Positions 35,446-44,670 are shown, numbered from the stretch's first letter. The stretch is DNA of 64,000 nt from Filobacillus milosensis (GCF_004402015.1 NZ_SOPW01000007.1:1-64000); one strand, 5' to 3'. The notes: a model not told the origin generated them from the letters alone. Numbers and translations are program-made.

Positions 35446-35926
35446 ACTTAGTATCCTCCTTGTGTTCATAAGATATTACACTTTTATTCTCTATGGTGAA
35501 GTGATGAATGTAACAATGGTTTTCATTTAAAACAGCAGGTAGATATTTAGGAATCATTTGTCCAATTCCTAAGTTATTTTCATCCAACACCCAATCTATG
35601 GTTTTCCAATCTAAAATACCTTCATCTGTCTGCTTTGGAGTTTCATAGTTCAAATTTTCATCGATCTCTGCTTTAAAAACATACATCCCATTAGTTCCAC
35701 TTTGATCTGAATCCCATGATACGACACCTTTATAAGAAATTTGTTCTTTACTTATGGTGAGGTTAGTTTCTTCTTGTATTTCTCTTGCAACGGATTCAAG
35801 AGGTGCTTCCTGAACTTCAATTTTTCCTCCAACGCCATTCCAATGACCCATATTAGGGGGATTCTGACGATTGATTAATAAAATGGAACTCCCTTGTTTT
35901 ATAAAGCATATGGTGTATTTGAACAA
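35432..35926 (-). CDS. NUDIX hydrolase
   Basis: This 164-residue diphosphohydrolase has a complete Nudix box, GKIEVQEAPLESVAREIQEE, followed by TNL, with G, RE and EE positions matching the consensus. The N-terminus resembles MutT/YvcI-type 8-oxo-dGTPase-like members, but substrate prediction is unsafe. The start is a TTG at 35926 with GGGGAA upstream. It is the first gene of an operon with DUF4269 and the methyltransferase. Confidence 0.9.
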   Translation of the reverse strand: MFKYTICFIKQGSSILLINRQNPPNMGHWNGVGGKIEVQEAPLESVAREIQEETNLTISKEQISYKGVVSWDSDQSGTNGMYVFKAEIDENLNYETPKQTDEGILDWKTIDWVLDENNLGIGQMIPKYLPAVLNENHCYIHHFTIENKSVISYEHKEDTKFARN

Positions 35927-35997
35927 TTTTCCATTCCCCTTTTCGTAATTTTCTTTATATTTTTTGAATATATTTCTTTAAAAAGGAGTGTACTAAA

Positions 35998-36624
35998 ATG
36001 CTAAGAATACTCCCATGGGTTGTCGTGCTTTCGGCAATTTTTTATATTTTTTTACTACCTAATGCACCTATTGCAGTCGAACTGTTTTTTAAAGTTTTAC
36101 CAATTATATTAATCATTTTATACGCTTTTTACAACTTACCGGAACGTAAAGTTTTTGTCCATTATGCAATTATTATAGGATTGATTTTTAGCGCTATAGG
36201 CGACATTACACTACAATGGTTTGTAATAGGTTTAACGTCATTTCTCATTGCACACATTTTTTATTTAATTGGATTCTTTATTCAATGGCGTTCTTCTTTT
36301 GTCCGTACGCTCACCTTATTACCAATCGTGATCTATGCTTATATTATTGGAAACGGTGTTTTAAAATCAATAACTGACCAATCATTAGTTGTACCAGTAA
36401 CGTTGTATATGGTTATGCTATCTGTAATGGCCTGGTCCGCTGTCATGACTCGAAACATGTACGCTGCAATAGGTGCTATTTTATTTGTCATATCCGATTC
36501 AATTTTAGCCTGGAATATGTTTGTGACAGATGTACCTTATTCAAGTGTTTTAATCATGCTATTTTATTACAGTGCACAGTTTTTCATAGCTTATAGCATT
36601 AAGTATTTTAATTCAGAGGAATAA
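35998..36624 (+). CDS. Lysoplasmalogenase-like membrane protein (YhhN family)
   Basis: This 208-residue protein has about eight hydrophobic segments and the family motif GLIFSAIGDITL, plus ISDSILAWN near the end, which supply the conserved acidic residues of the YhhN/TMEM86 family. Vertebrate members hydrolyse the vinyl ether bond of lysoplasmalogen; the bacterial substrate is unknown. AAAAGGAGTG precedes the ATG. It is monocistronic and is followed by a phased array. Confidence 0.82.
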   Translation: MLRILPWVVVLSAIFYIFLLPNAPIAVELFFKVLPIILIILYAFYNLPERKVFVHYAIIIGLIFSAIGDITLQWFVIGLTSFLIAHIFYLIGFFIQWRSSFVRTLTLLPIVIYAYIIGNGVLKSITDQSLVVPVTLYMVMLSVMAWSAVMTRNMYAAIGAILFVISDSILAWNMFVTDVPYSSVLIMLFYYSAQFFIAYSIKYFNSEE

Positions 36625-36663
36625 TTTTATCTTATAAGGCTGCTTTCTTGTATTTAGGTAAAC

Positions 36664-36800
36664 TTTTTAGTAAATATTTAATTTTGTCTAGTATCTCACT
36701 TATTTCTTCTAGTAAAACATTAATTTTTTCTAGTATTTAGTCCAGTTTGTCTAGTAAAGCACCTGTATTTTCTAGTAACCGCTAAATCTTTCTAGTAAAT
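36664..36800 (+). repeat. 21-bp-phased intergenic array, core TCTAGTAA (second locus)
   Basis: TCTAGT (first copy TTTAGT) starts at 36666, 36687, 36708, 36729, 36750, 36771 and 36791; five steps are 21 bp and the last 20. Core and preceding T-rich stretch are the same as in the array at 22645, while inter-core sequence differs. It lies between converging genes. Confidence 0.93.
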
Positions 36801-36843
36801 ATTTATTCTGATTCCTAACACTTTAGCCTTCAATACAAAAACA

Positions 36844-36876
36844 AACGTCCTAATCACGCATGTGAGTTAGGACGTT
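36844..36876 (-). terminator. Terminator of the ars operon
   Basis: AACGTCCTAATCAC pairs with GTGAgTTAGGACGTT (36844-36857 with 36862-36876) with a GCAT loop and one bulge, and TTTGTTTTTG follows on the minus strand. Confidence 0.88.
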
Positions 36877-36889
36877 GCTTTTATGGCTC

Positions 36890-37312
36890 TTATTTTGAGG
36901 AGGTCTTTAGTTCTTCTATTCTCTCTTTAATATCATCACGAACATCACGAAATACTTGATCAACCTCTTCTTCAGTTCCTTCAGCCTTAGCCGGATCAAC
37001 TAGCCCCCAATGTTCATGCTTTACACTGGGCGGGATTGCCGGGCAATTATCTAGCGCATCACCACATAAGGTAACCACAAAGGTTGCATGGTTTAAAACG
37101 TCTCTGTCGATTATTGATGATTCCTGATTGGAAATATCTATCCCAATTTCGTTCATCATTTCAATTGCTTTTGGATTTAGGCCATGTGCTTCAATTCCCG
37201 CACTATGAACTTCCCATTCATCACCTAAAATTTCTTTCCCTAACCCTTCAGCCATCTGACTTCGACAAGAGTTACCTGTACATAAAAAATATAAAATAGG
37301 TTTGTTACCCAT
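36890..37312 (-). CDS. arsC: Arsenate reductase, thioredoxin-coupled
   Basis: This 140-residue low-molecular-weight phosphatase-fold enzyme reduces arsenate to arsenite. The P-loop is CTGNSCRS with the nucleophilic cysteine near residue 11, and the relay cysteines are in [12 protein letters not shown] (near 81 and 88), as in S. aureus and B. subtilis ArsC. The ATG at 37312, six bases after GAGGGA, is preferred. It is the last gene of arsRBC. Confidence 0.95.
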   Translation of the reverse strand: MGNKPILYFLCTGNSCRSQMAEGLGKEILGDEWEVHSAGIEAHGLNPKAIEMMNEIGIDISNQESSIIDRDVLNHATFVVTLCGDALDNCPAIPPSVKHEHWGLVDPAKAEGTEEEVDQVFRDVRDDIKERIEELKTSSK

Positions 37313-37328
37313 CAAGAATCCCTCGCTT

Positions 37329-38621
37329 TTATATTAATAATAATGATACATATAGACCTAATAGCGTAAAGAATAGCACTGGTACAGTTAAAATGATTCC
37401 AACTTTAAAGTAATATCCCCAAGATATGTGAATCCCTTTTTTGGATAGAACGTGTAACCATAATAATGTCGCTAATGAACCGATCGGTGTGATTTTTGGA
37501 CCTAAGTCACTTCCAATCACGTTCCCGTAAATAAGCGCTTCACGAATAGCTCCTGTGGTATTCGTGTCAGCAATCGCTAAAGCATCAATCATAACTGTCG
37601 GCATATTATTCATCACAGATGACAATATAGCTGCGATGAAGCCCATTGAGATAGTTGCAACAAATAACCCTTGGTCTGCAGCGACATCCAGCACTTGTGC
37701 AAGTAAATCAGTTAGCCCGACATTACGAAGACCATAAACAACAACATACATTCCAATTGAGAAAAATACGATTGCCCACGGTGCACCTTTAACTACTTCC
37801 ATAGTAGGTACAGCAGGGCTACGTTTAGCCATCCATAAGAAAAAGACAGCGATTATTCCAGCTACAAATGATACTGGGATTTCAACAAATTCACTTACAA
37901 AATATCCAACTAACAATAATGCCAGTACAGCCCATGATAATCTGAACATCTTATGATCTTTAATGGCTTCTTCAGGTCTTTTTAATTTTTCTATATCATA
38001 ATCTTTCGGTATTGACTTTCTGAAAAATAAATATAGTACAACGATGCTTGCTACGATCGAGAACAAGTTAGGAATAACCATTCTGATTAAGTATTCTGTA
38101 AAGCCTAAGCCAAAGAAATCAGCTGATACAATGTTCACTAAGTTACTAATAATGAGCGGCAATGATGTTGTATCCGCTATAAATCCACTTGCCATAATAA
38201 ATGGTAAGATCATAGCTTCTTTGAAGTTCAAGGCACGAACCATTGATAAAACAATCGGTGTTAAAATCAGGGCTGCTCCATCATTTGCGAACAAGGCAGC
38301 AACTGCAGCACCTAATAACGTCACGAGAATGAACATTTTCAGTCCACTTCCATTCGCTATTCTAGCCATGTGTAACGCGGACCATTCAAAGAAACCAATT
38401 TCGTCTAAAATCAATGAAATAAGAATAATAGCAATAAACGCAAGTGTTGCATTCCAAACTAAATCTGTTACGGCAATCACATCACCGAAGTTCACAACAC
38501 CAAATAATAAGGCAACAATAGCACCACCACAGGCAGACCATCCTATTCCTAGATTTCTAGGCTGCCATATAACCAAAGTTAGTGTAATTAAGAAAATAAT
38601 TATGGCTGCAAAAATTTCCAC
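37329..38621 (-). CDS. arsB: Arsenite efflux permease (ArsB/NhaD superfamily)
   Basis: This 430-residue protein has about twelve membrane helices. ArsB-typical segments are [52 protein letters not shown] and [22 protein letters not shown]. It extrudes arsenite or antimonite. It lies 16 bases before arsC. A GC-rich repeat separates it from arsR. Confidence 0.94.
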   Translation of the reverse strand: MEIFAAIIIFLITLTLVIWQPRNLGIGWSACGGAIVALLFGVVNFGDVIAVTDLVWNATLAFIAIILISLILDEIGFFEWSALHMARIANGSGLKMFILVTLLGAAVAALFANDGAALILTPIVLSMVRALNFKEAMILPFIMASGFIADTTSLPLIISNLVNIVSADFFGLGFTEYLIRMVIPNLFSIVASIVVLYLFFRKSIPKDYDIEKLKRPEEAIKDHKMFRLSWAVLALLLVGYFVSEFVEIPVSFVAGIIAVFFLWMAKRSPAVPTMEVVKGAPWAIVFFSIGMYVVVYGLRNVGLTDLLAQVLDVAADQGLFVATISMGFIAAILSSVMNNMPTVMIDALAIADTNTTGAIREALIYGNVIGSDLGPKITPIGSLATLLWLHVLSKKGIHISWGYYFKVGIILTVPVLFFTLLGLYVSLLLI

Positions 38622-38696
38622 GTAAAACTCCCTCTCTTTATCTATTCTCAGTCAAAGTTCAATGTTGTTATTAAAGAAATAATAATGAAAAGTTGA

Positions 38697-38806
38697 GCGA
38701 AAGGCGGCGACTCCTGTGGGAACAGCACGAGCCTCGAGACCCTGCAGGCAGTGATATTCTGCCGAGGAGGCTTGAGCCGTGCCCGCGGAAAGCGTCCGCC
38801 TGTAGC
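38697..38806 (-). repeat. GC-rich interspersed repeat, copy D, inside the ars operon
   Basis: This is the short form, 110 bp, inverted relative to copies A-C: it reads GCGAAAGGCGGCGACTCCTG at 38697 and ends in CGTCCGCCTGTAGC at 38806. The two ends are imperfect inverted repeats (GCGAAAGGCGG and GCTACAGGCGG). It lacks the middle segment seen in copies B and C. It sits between arsR and arsB. Confidence 0.92.
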
Positions 38807-38844
38807 TTATAAACAACACTAAACTTTAATAAAGTTTTTCTGTA

Positions 38845-39189
38845 TTAATCACAAATAATTCTCATATTATTATTTGATAATTCTTCTAAGTCTTCTTTTC
38901 CATTCGGCAAACTTGCAAGTACACCCTGAACCATAGTGTAGCCTGGATGTTCTTTATTAATTGAATAAAACACCCAATGACCTTTACGTTTTTCATTCAC
39001 AAGCTTGGCATCTTTTAATTTTCTAAGATGCTGACTCATTGCCGGTTGGGAGATGTCTAGTAACTCAACTAACTCACATACACAACATTCATCAACAGAC
39101 ACATAACGCATAATTGACAGGCGGTTTTTATCACCTAGAAGTTTTAAAGCTTGTGCCGCTTCTTCAACAGTCAGATAAGTTTTTTCCAT
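38845..39189 (-). CDS. arsR: Arsenic-sensing ArsR-family repressor
   Basis: This 114-residue winged-helix repressor has the metal-site helix VDECCVCELVELL with adjacent cysteines, and the recognition helix ISQPAMSQHLRKLKDAKLV. The ATG at 39189 follows AGGTGA. An inverted repeat at 39205-39224 lies just upstream. Binding of arsenite to the cysteines would relieve repression of arsRBC. Confidence 0.93.
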   Translation of the reverse strand: MEKTYLTVEEAAQALKLLGDKNRLSIMRYVSVDECCVCELVELLDISQPAMSQHLRKLKDAKLVNEKRKGHWVFYSINKEHPGYTMVQGVLASLPNGKEDLEELSNNNMRIICD

Positions 39190-39204
39190 GAACCGGATCA
39201 CCTC

Positions 39205-39224
39205 ATATAAGTAATTGCTTATAT
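39205..39224 (-). promoter_or_regulatory. Candidate ArsR operator
   Basis: ATATAAG-N6-CTTATAT is a perfect 7-bp inverted repeat 16 bp upstream of arsR, similar to operators of ArsR/SmtB proteins. Confidence 0.7.
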
Positions 39225-39363
39225 AATAATATAATTCTATAATTACATTTTCAATGGATTTATTTAAAATTCATAAATTCTTTACAAAATAACAAAACAA
39301 ATTACTTACTTTCTAGTAAAATTCATACTATAATCTTTGTGTATATAATTAGTAGGTGAAGAT

Positions 39364-39789
39364 ATGAATAAAAAACAGGAAAATCTAATGATTTTTGCAT
39401 GGATCGTTGCTTTTATTGCAACTTTAGGGTCCTTATATTTTTCAGAGATACGAGGGTATGTCCCGTGTGAAATGTGTTGGTACCAACGGATTTTTATGTA
39501 CCCAATGGTTATTGTTTTACTCATTGGTGTTGTCATTAAAGATGTAAAAGTAGCGTACTATTCAACTGCTTTATCATTTATTGGTCTTCTTGTTTCTGGC
39601 TATCATTTTTCTATTCAAAAGTTAGAAGCTTTACAGGACTCTGCACCAACATGTGGACAAGTTTCATGTACCGGTTCGTACATTAATTGGTTTGGATTCG
39701 TAACCATTCCGTTATTGGCGGGAACAGCTTTCTTAATGATTTTGATTACTTCCATAATTATTTGGAAATCTATGAAGGAGGATTCATAA
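39364..39789 (+). CDS. bdbC: Thiol-disulfide oxidoreductase of the DsbB/BdbC family
   Basis: This 141-residue membrane protein with four helices has the two redox cysteine pairs, VPCEMCWYQR near the first loop and PTCGQVSCTG in the second. It passes electrons from secreted thiol oxidases to quinone. The stop overlaps the start of the thioredoxin-like gene (TAATG), so the two act together. Confidence 0.94.
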   Translation: MNKKQENLMIFAWIVAFIATLGSLYFSEIRGYVPCEMCWYQRIFMYPMVIVLLIGVVIKDVKVAYYSTALSFIGLLVSGYHFSIQKLEALQDSAPTCGQVSCTGSYINWFGFVTIPLLAGTAFLMILITSIIIWKSMKEDS

Positions 39790-40262
39790 TGAAAAAATTA
39801 CTGATCTTTGGTTCAGTTATTATTGTGTTATTTATCGTAACTGCTTTGTTAACGAACATGGCAGAGACGCAAGAGGTGGAAGATAATCCATACGGGAAAT
39901 CCTCTCTAAAAAATTCAACAGTCGAGTTATTAGATAACCCAAATTATCAAAATATCATTACTCCAGAGGACTTAGAGGAGAAACTTCAGTCTGAAGAAAG
40001 TGTAACTGTTTATTTCTTCAGCCCTGAGTGTCATTATTGTATAGAAACAACACCTCGCTTGATGCCTTTAGCAGAAGAATTAAGCGTTGATATTCAGCAG
40101 TATAATTTATTAGAGTTCCAACAGGGCTGGAATGAGTACAACATCCAGGCTACACCAACCCTAGTTCATTATGAAAACGGCGAAGAGGTTGCACGTATTA
40201 AAGGTGCTGCACCAAATGAACAGTTTCAGGCATTTTTCGAAGAACACGTCATTAATAATTAA
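39789..40262 (+). CDS. Membrane-anchored thioredoxin-fold protein (BdbC partner)
   Basis: This 157-residue protein has an N-terminal anchor (about residues 3-25) and an extracytoplasmic thioredoxin domain with redox motif SPECHYCIET (CHYC) and the cis-proline loop ATPTLVHY. AAGGAGG precedes the ATG, which overlaps the bdbC stop. It probably serves as the thiol oxidase re-oxidised by BdbC, in the place of BdbD. Confidence 0.9.
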   Translation: MKKLLIFGSVIIVLFIVTALLTNMAETQEVEDNPYGKSSLKNSTVELLDNPNYQNIITPEDLEEKLQSEESVTVYFFSPECHYCIETTPRLMPLAEELSVDIQQYNLLEFQQGWNEYNIQATPTLVHYENGEEVARIKGAAPNEQFQAFFEEHVINN

Positions 40263-40263
40263 A

Positions 40264-40295
40264 AAAAGGACTTTGCGTAACTGCAAAGTCCTTTT
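40264..40295. terminator. Bidirectional terminator
   Basis: A perfect 13-bp stem AAAAGGACTTTGC/GCAAAGTCCTTTT with a 6-nt loop lies between the thioredoxin-like gene and the converging VOC gene. Confidence 0.92.
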
Positions 40296-40300
40296 CTATG

Positions 40301-40636
40301 TCATGATTCAATTTTAAATGAACACACTTCATACCAATGATTTTTTGTTTTAATAAATGCTGTTTCACCATTTAAGACGGGGAATGGACCATCTACTTTT
40401 TCTCCCTGGTTTTCATGAATCCACTTCTGTAGATCATTAACATAGTAGGCGATATGCTTTTCAAAACTTTCTCCTTGCACGAGCTCAATCAGATGGTCTT
40501 GTTCATCCATTAAAAACACAAGATGTTCATCAAACCAATCTAACTCTTTAACGACCCGCATGCCAAATTCCTGCTTCAACAATTGAACACTTCTATCTAA
40601 TTGGATGACTTCAAAACCAATATGATGAATGTTCAT
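40301..40636 (-). CDS. VOC-family (glyoxalase-fold) protein
   Basis: This 111-residue single VOC module has IHHIGFEVIQLDRSV with metal-binding histidine, LIELVQGES and WYEVCSF at the end. The reaction is unknown. The ATG at 40636 is chosen; a GTG two codons upstream would overlap the queA-like stop. It is the last gene of an SDR/QueA-like/VOC operon. Confidence 0.8.
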   Translation of the reverse strand: MNIHHIGFEVIQLDRSVQLLKQEFGMRVVKELDWFDEHLVFLMDEQDHLIELVQGESFEKHIAYYVNDLQKWIHENQGEKVDGPFPVLNGETAFIKTKNHWYEVCSFKIES

Positions 40637-40643
40637 ATTCACT

Positions 40644-41651
40644 TCACAAGATTAAGTGTAAATCGCCAAATTCATGCCAAAGGAATCTTCGTTTCATAGC
40701 ATCATGATATAAATCAATTAAATGATCTTTTTCAATCCAATTCGTTAACATATCTAAGTGACTGGCCTCAGGCTCATGAAGACCTGTTAATAAACTATCG
40801 ACTATTTGTCTATCATATTTAGCATTGACATACAAATTAGTATATTCGTCATTCTGCTCAAATAAAGTGCCATTTAAAGCTGCCGACTCCAGTGCTCTTA
40901 CCACTGTTGTACCTACGGCAATGACACGTCTGCCTTCATGTTTTGCTTTATTTACTAGATCAACCACCTCTTGAGATACATTATATCGTTCTGGATGGTT
41001 TGAGGGATTAGGCCACTGGTCTTTTTCATAATAACTTAGCCCCGTATATAATTGGATGAAACCTATGTTTACACCATTGGATTTTAATTTATTTAACATA
41101 TCCCAAGTAAACGCCCTTCCAGCTGATGGCATCTCCATCGAACCCGGAATGGAACCATACACCGTTTGATAAGTATTAATCGGGTAAGGATGATTAATAT
41201 AATCGTATCGAATAGGTTCTCCCAGCGTGATGACTCCGATCATTGTATCTTTACTGTTCATATTACTTTGTAATTGAACTAACGGCTTTTCACCGCCATA
41301 ACCAACTATAGTAAACGTAAGGTCAGGTGTGACGATGAGTTGCTCACCAATCATCATTTCTTCTTTTAAGACAAAACCTTCCCATGTGAATTCATCGATT
41401 TGTTGAGATAAACGAAATTCGACTTCCTTTTGTTTGTATGTTGCTTTTAAGCCAGCAGGAATGGTTCGTGTGTTATTAAAGATCATGACATCTCCGGATT
41501 TTACATAGTTCGTTAAATTTTGAAACTCAGAAAAACTCGTTTCTTCACCTTCAGTCACCATTAACTTCACTTGATCACGTGAACCGTTACGATATTCTGC
41601 TGGCACAGAAGCATTCAGTTCCTTAGGAATCTCAAATGTTTTTAATGTCAT
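40644..41651 (-). CDS. QueA-like SAM:tRNA ribosyltransferase-isomerase paralogue
   Basis: This 335-residue protein spans the length of QueA, which transfers and isomerises the ribosyl part of SAM onto preQ1-tRNA to form epoxyqueuosine. Recognisable parts are VMIFNNTRTIPAGLKA, GEPIRYDYINHPYP, YQTVYGSIPGSMEMPSAGRAF (split here by family-typical loops) and VGTTVVRALESAA. It is divergent, especially in the middle, and is not beside tgt or ruvB where the housekeeping gene normally lies. It overlaps the SDR gene by 20 bases. It may act on another substrate. Confidence 0.8.
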   Translation of the reverse strand: MTLKTFEIPKELNASVPAEYRNGSRDQVKLMVTEGEETSFSEFQNLTNYVKSGDVMIFNNTRTIPAGLKATYKQKEVEFRLSQQIDEFTWEGFVLKEEMMIGEQLIVTPDLTFTIVGYGGEKPLVQLQSNMNSKDTMIGVITLGEPIRYDYINHPYPINTYQTVYGSIPGSMEMPSAGRAFTWDMLNKLKSNGVNIGFIQLYTGLSYYEKDQWPNPSNHPERYNVSQEVVDLVNKAKHEGRRVIAVGTTVVRALESAALNGTLFEQNDEYTNLYVNAKYDRQIVDSLLTGLHEPEASHLDMLTNWIEKDHLIDLYHDAMKRRFLWHEFGDLHLIL

Positions 41652-42369
41652 GCTGAGACACCTCTTTCAAAAGATCATCAGCCTTCACTCTAACAGCTTC
41701 CATTTGACTACCGGCTTCAGACGCTAAATATACAAAAGCCTTAGCAACATCATTTGGGTCTGATAATTCATAATCACAATTTGGTACAGCTAAATCATGC
41801 ATTTCAGTATCCATCTCACCCGGATCAACCATTTTAATACTCACATTAAAATCTTTTAATTCGTCGTACCAAATCTCTGTTAGACCTTCTAAAGCAAACT
41901 TAGAGACGCCATAAGCACCCCAACCGGCATAACCAGTATGACCCGCTTCAGAAGTTACATTTAAGATCATGCCTTCATTTCTAGTTAACATTCCAGGTAA
42001 CACTCTTTGAGTTAAATATAATGGGTTCATGACATTGACCTGCATGACTTCCTCAAAAGTATTGGTTGGATAATCGGCTAATAATGTCGGTTTGTTTCCA
42101 TAGGTTGAAGCATTATTTATTAACAAATCAATTCTTCCCCAGTTAGCTTCTATACTGGATACAAATTTTTCAACATCAACCTCTTTTGAAACATCTGCTT
42201 TTATAGTTAAAAAGTCAACATCCAGCTCAGTTAATAACTGACTCATTTCCTCTAAACCTGATTCATTACGGGCGCATATAGCGATTACATCCCCTTCTCT
42301 AGCAAAAGCTTGCGCCAAAGCTCGACCAAGACCTTTTGTTCCCCCAGTAATAGCAACTACTCTATTCAT
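41632..42369 (-). CDS. SDR family oxidoreductase
   Basis: This 245-residue short-chain dehydrogenase has the cofactor loop GGTKGLGRA (TGxxxGxG type), LINNAST and the catalytic tetrad with YGVSK. AAGGAGAG upstream of the ATG at 42369 decides the start over an ORF beginning at 42402. It heads a translationally coupled operon with the QueA-like and VOC genes. The substrate is unknown. Confidence 0.88.
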   Translation of the reverse strand: MNRVVAITGGTKGLGRALAQAFAREGDVIAICARNESGLEEMSQLLTELDVDFLTIKADVSKEVDVEKFVSSIEANWGRIDLLINNASTYGNKPTLLADYPTNTFEEVMQVNVMNPLYLTQRVLPGMLTRNEGMILNVTSEAGHTGYAGWGAYGVSKFALEGLTEIWYDELKDFNVSIKMVDPGEMDTEMHDLAVPNCDYELSDPNDVAKAFVYLASEAGSQMEAVRVKADDLLKEVSQHDIKNI

Positions 42370-42473
42370 AAAAATCTCTCCTTTTTGTAAGTGTTTATCC
42401 ATATCATACGTGGATTGAACTCACAGGACATCGGAGATTTCGTGTAAGTTTTTTCATTAAAATGGCTTAAATG

Positions 42474-42529
42474 ATTCTACGACTTTTGACGTAGAAGGGG
42501 CTCTCACCTAAAAGAGAGCCTTATTTTTT
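42474..42529 (+). terminator. Orphan plus-strand terminator and adjacent hairpin
   Basis: GGCTCTC/GAGAGCC (42499-42505 with 42514-42520) is followed by TTATTTTTT on the plus strand. Just before it TTCTACG/CGTAGAA forms a second hairpin. All flanking genes are on the minus strand and the minus side has no U-tail, so an unannotated plus-strand transcript may end here. Confidence 0.55.
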
Positions 42530-42530
42530 A

Positions 42531-42860
42531 TTAATGAAGTTTGTGGTGAGATTAATTGAGTTGTTACTCGGATAAATGAAGTTTGTGTTTTAATTAAACG
42601 AGTTGTTTGCTAGATTAATGAAGTTCTACTTTGGATTAACATAGTATCATTAACTTTTAACAGGATATTAAGCTGCACTCAAGATTGATTACCGCTTAAG
42701 TGTGAGCCTTACTTTTCCTGGGTTAATGTAGTTAAAAGTCGTATTAATTGAGTTGGCAGTCTGAATAATGAAGTTGTAGTTTAGATTAATCGAGTTAGAT
42801 CTTAGATTAATCAAGTTACAATTTGGATTAATGAAGTAATTTCAGCTTTAACTAAAATTT
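42531..42860 (+). repeat. Double 21-bp-phased intergenic array, core TTAATgaAGTT
   Basis: Block 1 has cores at 42531, 42552, 42573, 42594, 42615, 42636 and a faded one at 42657. Block 2 has cores at 42723, 42744, 42765, 42786, 42807, 42828 and a faded one at 42848. Nearly every step is exactly 21 bp. The core varies as TTAAT(GA/TG/CG/CA)AGTT. A 55-bp unrelated stretch separates the blocks. This is the longest array in the window. Confidence 0.94.
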
Positions 42861-42876
42861 CAGTTGTTTTGAGGTA

Positions 42877-42911
42877 TGAAAAAAGGACTGCCCTTTTTTT
42901 AGGACAGCCCT
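42877..42911 (-). terminator. Terminator of the cshA operon
   Basis: On the minus strand AGGGCTGTCC pairs with GGGCAGTCCT, with two G-U pairs, and is followed by TTTTTTC, five bases past the stop of the small membrane protein gene. Confidence 0.8.
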
Positions 42912-42915
42912 TATC

Positions 42916-43077
42916 TCAAGTCTGATCATTAGTTTCATGATTATTCGTGTTTTTCTTTTTGTTTTTAGGCAGTGGGTCGACTTTATGATTATAAGAATAA
43001 CCTTTGGATATTGCGTAAATAGTTAAAACAAGTACTAAAATTACGATAGCAATTGAAATTAACATTACTTTGAACAT
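42916..43077 (-). CDS. Small membrane protein, YtzI-like
   Basis: This 53-residue protein, below the length cut-off of most ORF lists, has one N-terminal membrane helix (MFKVMLISIAIVILVLVLTI) followed by YAISKGYSYNHKVDPLP and a basic/asparagine-rich tail. The ISKGYSYNHKVDPLP segment resembles YtzI of Bacillus. AGAGGTG lies six bases before the ATG, 11 bases after the cshA stop, and the terminator at 42877 follows, so it is co-transcribed with cshA. Its function is unknown. Confidence 0.75.
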   Translation of the reverse strand: MFKVMLISIAIVILVLVLTIYAISKGYSYNHKVDPLPKNKKKNTNNHETNDQT

Positions 43078-43088
43078 CCTAAACACCT

Positions 43089-44612
43089 CTAGCCATTGTT
43101 GGAATTACGACGTTTACGGTTACCTTTTTGTCCACGGTTGTCATTAGATCGACGGTCATCACGACGACCTCCACCACGGCCTCCACGGTTACCACCACGA
43201 TTGCGTTCTCCACCACCGCCACCACGACGGCCTCCACCGCCTCGGCGACGATTACCTCCGCCGCCTTTTCCACCTTGGCGTACTTTCTTCACGCGTAAAG
43301 GTGAAACGGCTGATAACTTAACAGGTGTACGATCCGGTTCTCTTGCTAATAATTTTAATGCTGCAGCTACAACATCTACTGAATGATACTCATCCAATAA
43401 ATTTTCTGCGACACGCTTGTACTTTTGAAAATCTTGATCTTCTAAAGCTTTCAGTAAATCATCACGAGTTGCTTGCTGAATACCTTCAAGTACATCATCA
43501 TATGAAGGAACTTGTTTACGAGTCATTTTATGCTTCGTTAGTTCTTCAATGTTTTTAAGATGTTCTATTTCTCTTGGTACAATAAATGTAAGTGCCTGCC
43601 CTTTGTTACCTGCACGACCTGTACGACCAATACGGTGAACGTAACTCTCAGGGTCTTGCGGTAAATCAAAGTTATAAACGTGAGTCACACCAGAAATATC
43701 TAGTCCACGAGCTGCTACATCCGTCGCTACTAAGATATCAGTTGTTTGATCTTTGAAACGCTTAATCGCACGCTCACGCTTCTGCTGAGTGATATCACCA
43801 TGAATACCTTCTGCAGAATATCCACGCTTTAATAGTCCTTCTGTTAATTCATCTACACGCTTCTTCGTACGACCGAAGATAATCGCTAAGTCAGGTGATT
43901 CAATATCTAACAATTTACATAAAACATCAAATTTCTGAGGTTCTTTTACCTCTATATAGAATTGTTCAATGTTCTCAACCGTTAATTGCTTAGATTTTAC
44001 TTTTATTACCTCAGGTTGATTCATAAAACGCTCAGCTAAATTCTGAATACGCTTAGGCATCGTCGCCGAGAAAAGTAGTGTTTGGTATGTTGAAGGTATT
44101 TCAGCCATAATTGCTTCAATATCTTCAATGAATCCCATATTTAACATTTCATCCGCTTCATCTAAAACAACGGTATGAATTTCGTCTAAACGAATCGTTT
44201 TACGACGAATGTGGTCTAATAAACGACCAGGTGTCGCAACCACAATCTGAGGTCGGTTCTTCAGTGATTTAATCTGTCTACGGATGTCTTGCCCACCATA
44301 AACAGGCACTGTACGCACGCCTTTATTTTGACCAATTCTGTTTAGTTCTTCCCCAACCTGAATCGCTAATTCACGAGTTGGTGCAATAACCAATCCTTGT
44401 ACTTTAGACTGGCTCATGTCCATCTTTTCAATCATTGGGACACCAAAAGCGGTTGTTTTCCCTGTTCCTGTTTGTGCTTGTCCAATCATATCCCGGCCTT
44501 CTAAAGCTACCGGAATTGCTTTTTCCTGAATTGGTGTTGGGTTTTCAAAGCCCATATTTGATAATGCTTTTACAATATCCTCACCAATATTAAAATCTTT
44601 AAATGCTGTCAA
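43089..44612 (-). CDS. cshA: DEAD-box RNA helicase CshA
   Basis: This 507-residue ATP-dependent RNA helicase acts in ribosome assembly, RNA degradosome function and cold adaptation. Motifs are AQTGTGKT (45-52), PTREL, DEAD (151-154), SAT (182-184) and HRIGRTGR (326-333); a glycine-arginine-rich tail covers about residues 448-507. The start is a TTG at 44612 seven bases after AGGAGG. A leader of about 180 nt with a GC-rich hairpin precedes it, and a small membrane protein gene follows in the same transcript. Confidence 0.95.
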   Translation of the reverse strand: MTAFKDFNIGEDIVKALSNMGFENPTPIQEKAIPVALEGRDMIGQAQTGTGKTTAFGVPMIEKMDMSQSKVQGLVIAPTRELAIQVGEELNRIGQNKGVRTVPVYGGQDIRRQIKSLKNRPQIVVATPGRLLDHIRRKTIRLDEIHTVVLDEADEMLNMGFIEDIEAIMAEIPSTYQTLLFSATMPKRIQNLAERFMNQPEVIKVKSKQLTVENIEQFYIEVKEPQKFDVLCKLLDIESPDLAIIFGRTKKRVDELTEGLLKRGYSAEGIHGDITQQKRERAIKRFKDQTTDILVATDVAARGLDISGVTHVYNFDLPQDPESYVHRIGRTGRAGNKGQALTFIVPREIEHLKNIEELTKHKMTRKQVPSYDDVLEGIQQATRDDLLKALEDQDFQKYKRVAENLLDEYHSVDVVAAALKLLAREPDRTPVKLSAVSPLRVKKVRQGGKGGGGNRRRGGGGRRGGGGGERNRGGNRGGRGGGRRDDRRSNDNRGQKGNRKRRNSNNG

Positions 44613-44670
44613 TCTTTTTCCTCCTAAATTATATAAGCATATTTATCTTAATAATGAAAAACTCGTCTGA

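Noticed and set aside
43096-43386. Plus-strand proline/arginine-rich open frame
   Set aside because: Antisense shadow of the glycine/arginine-rich tail of CshA.
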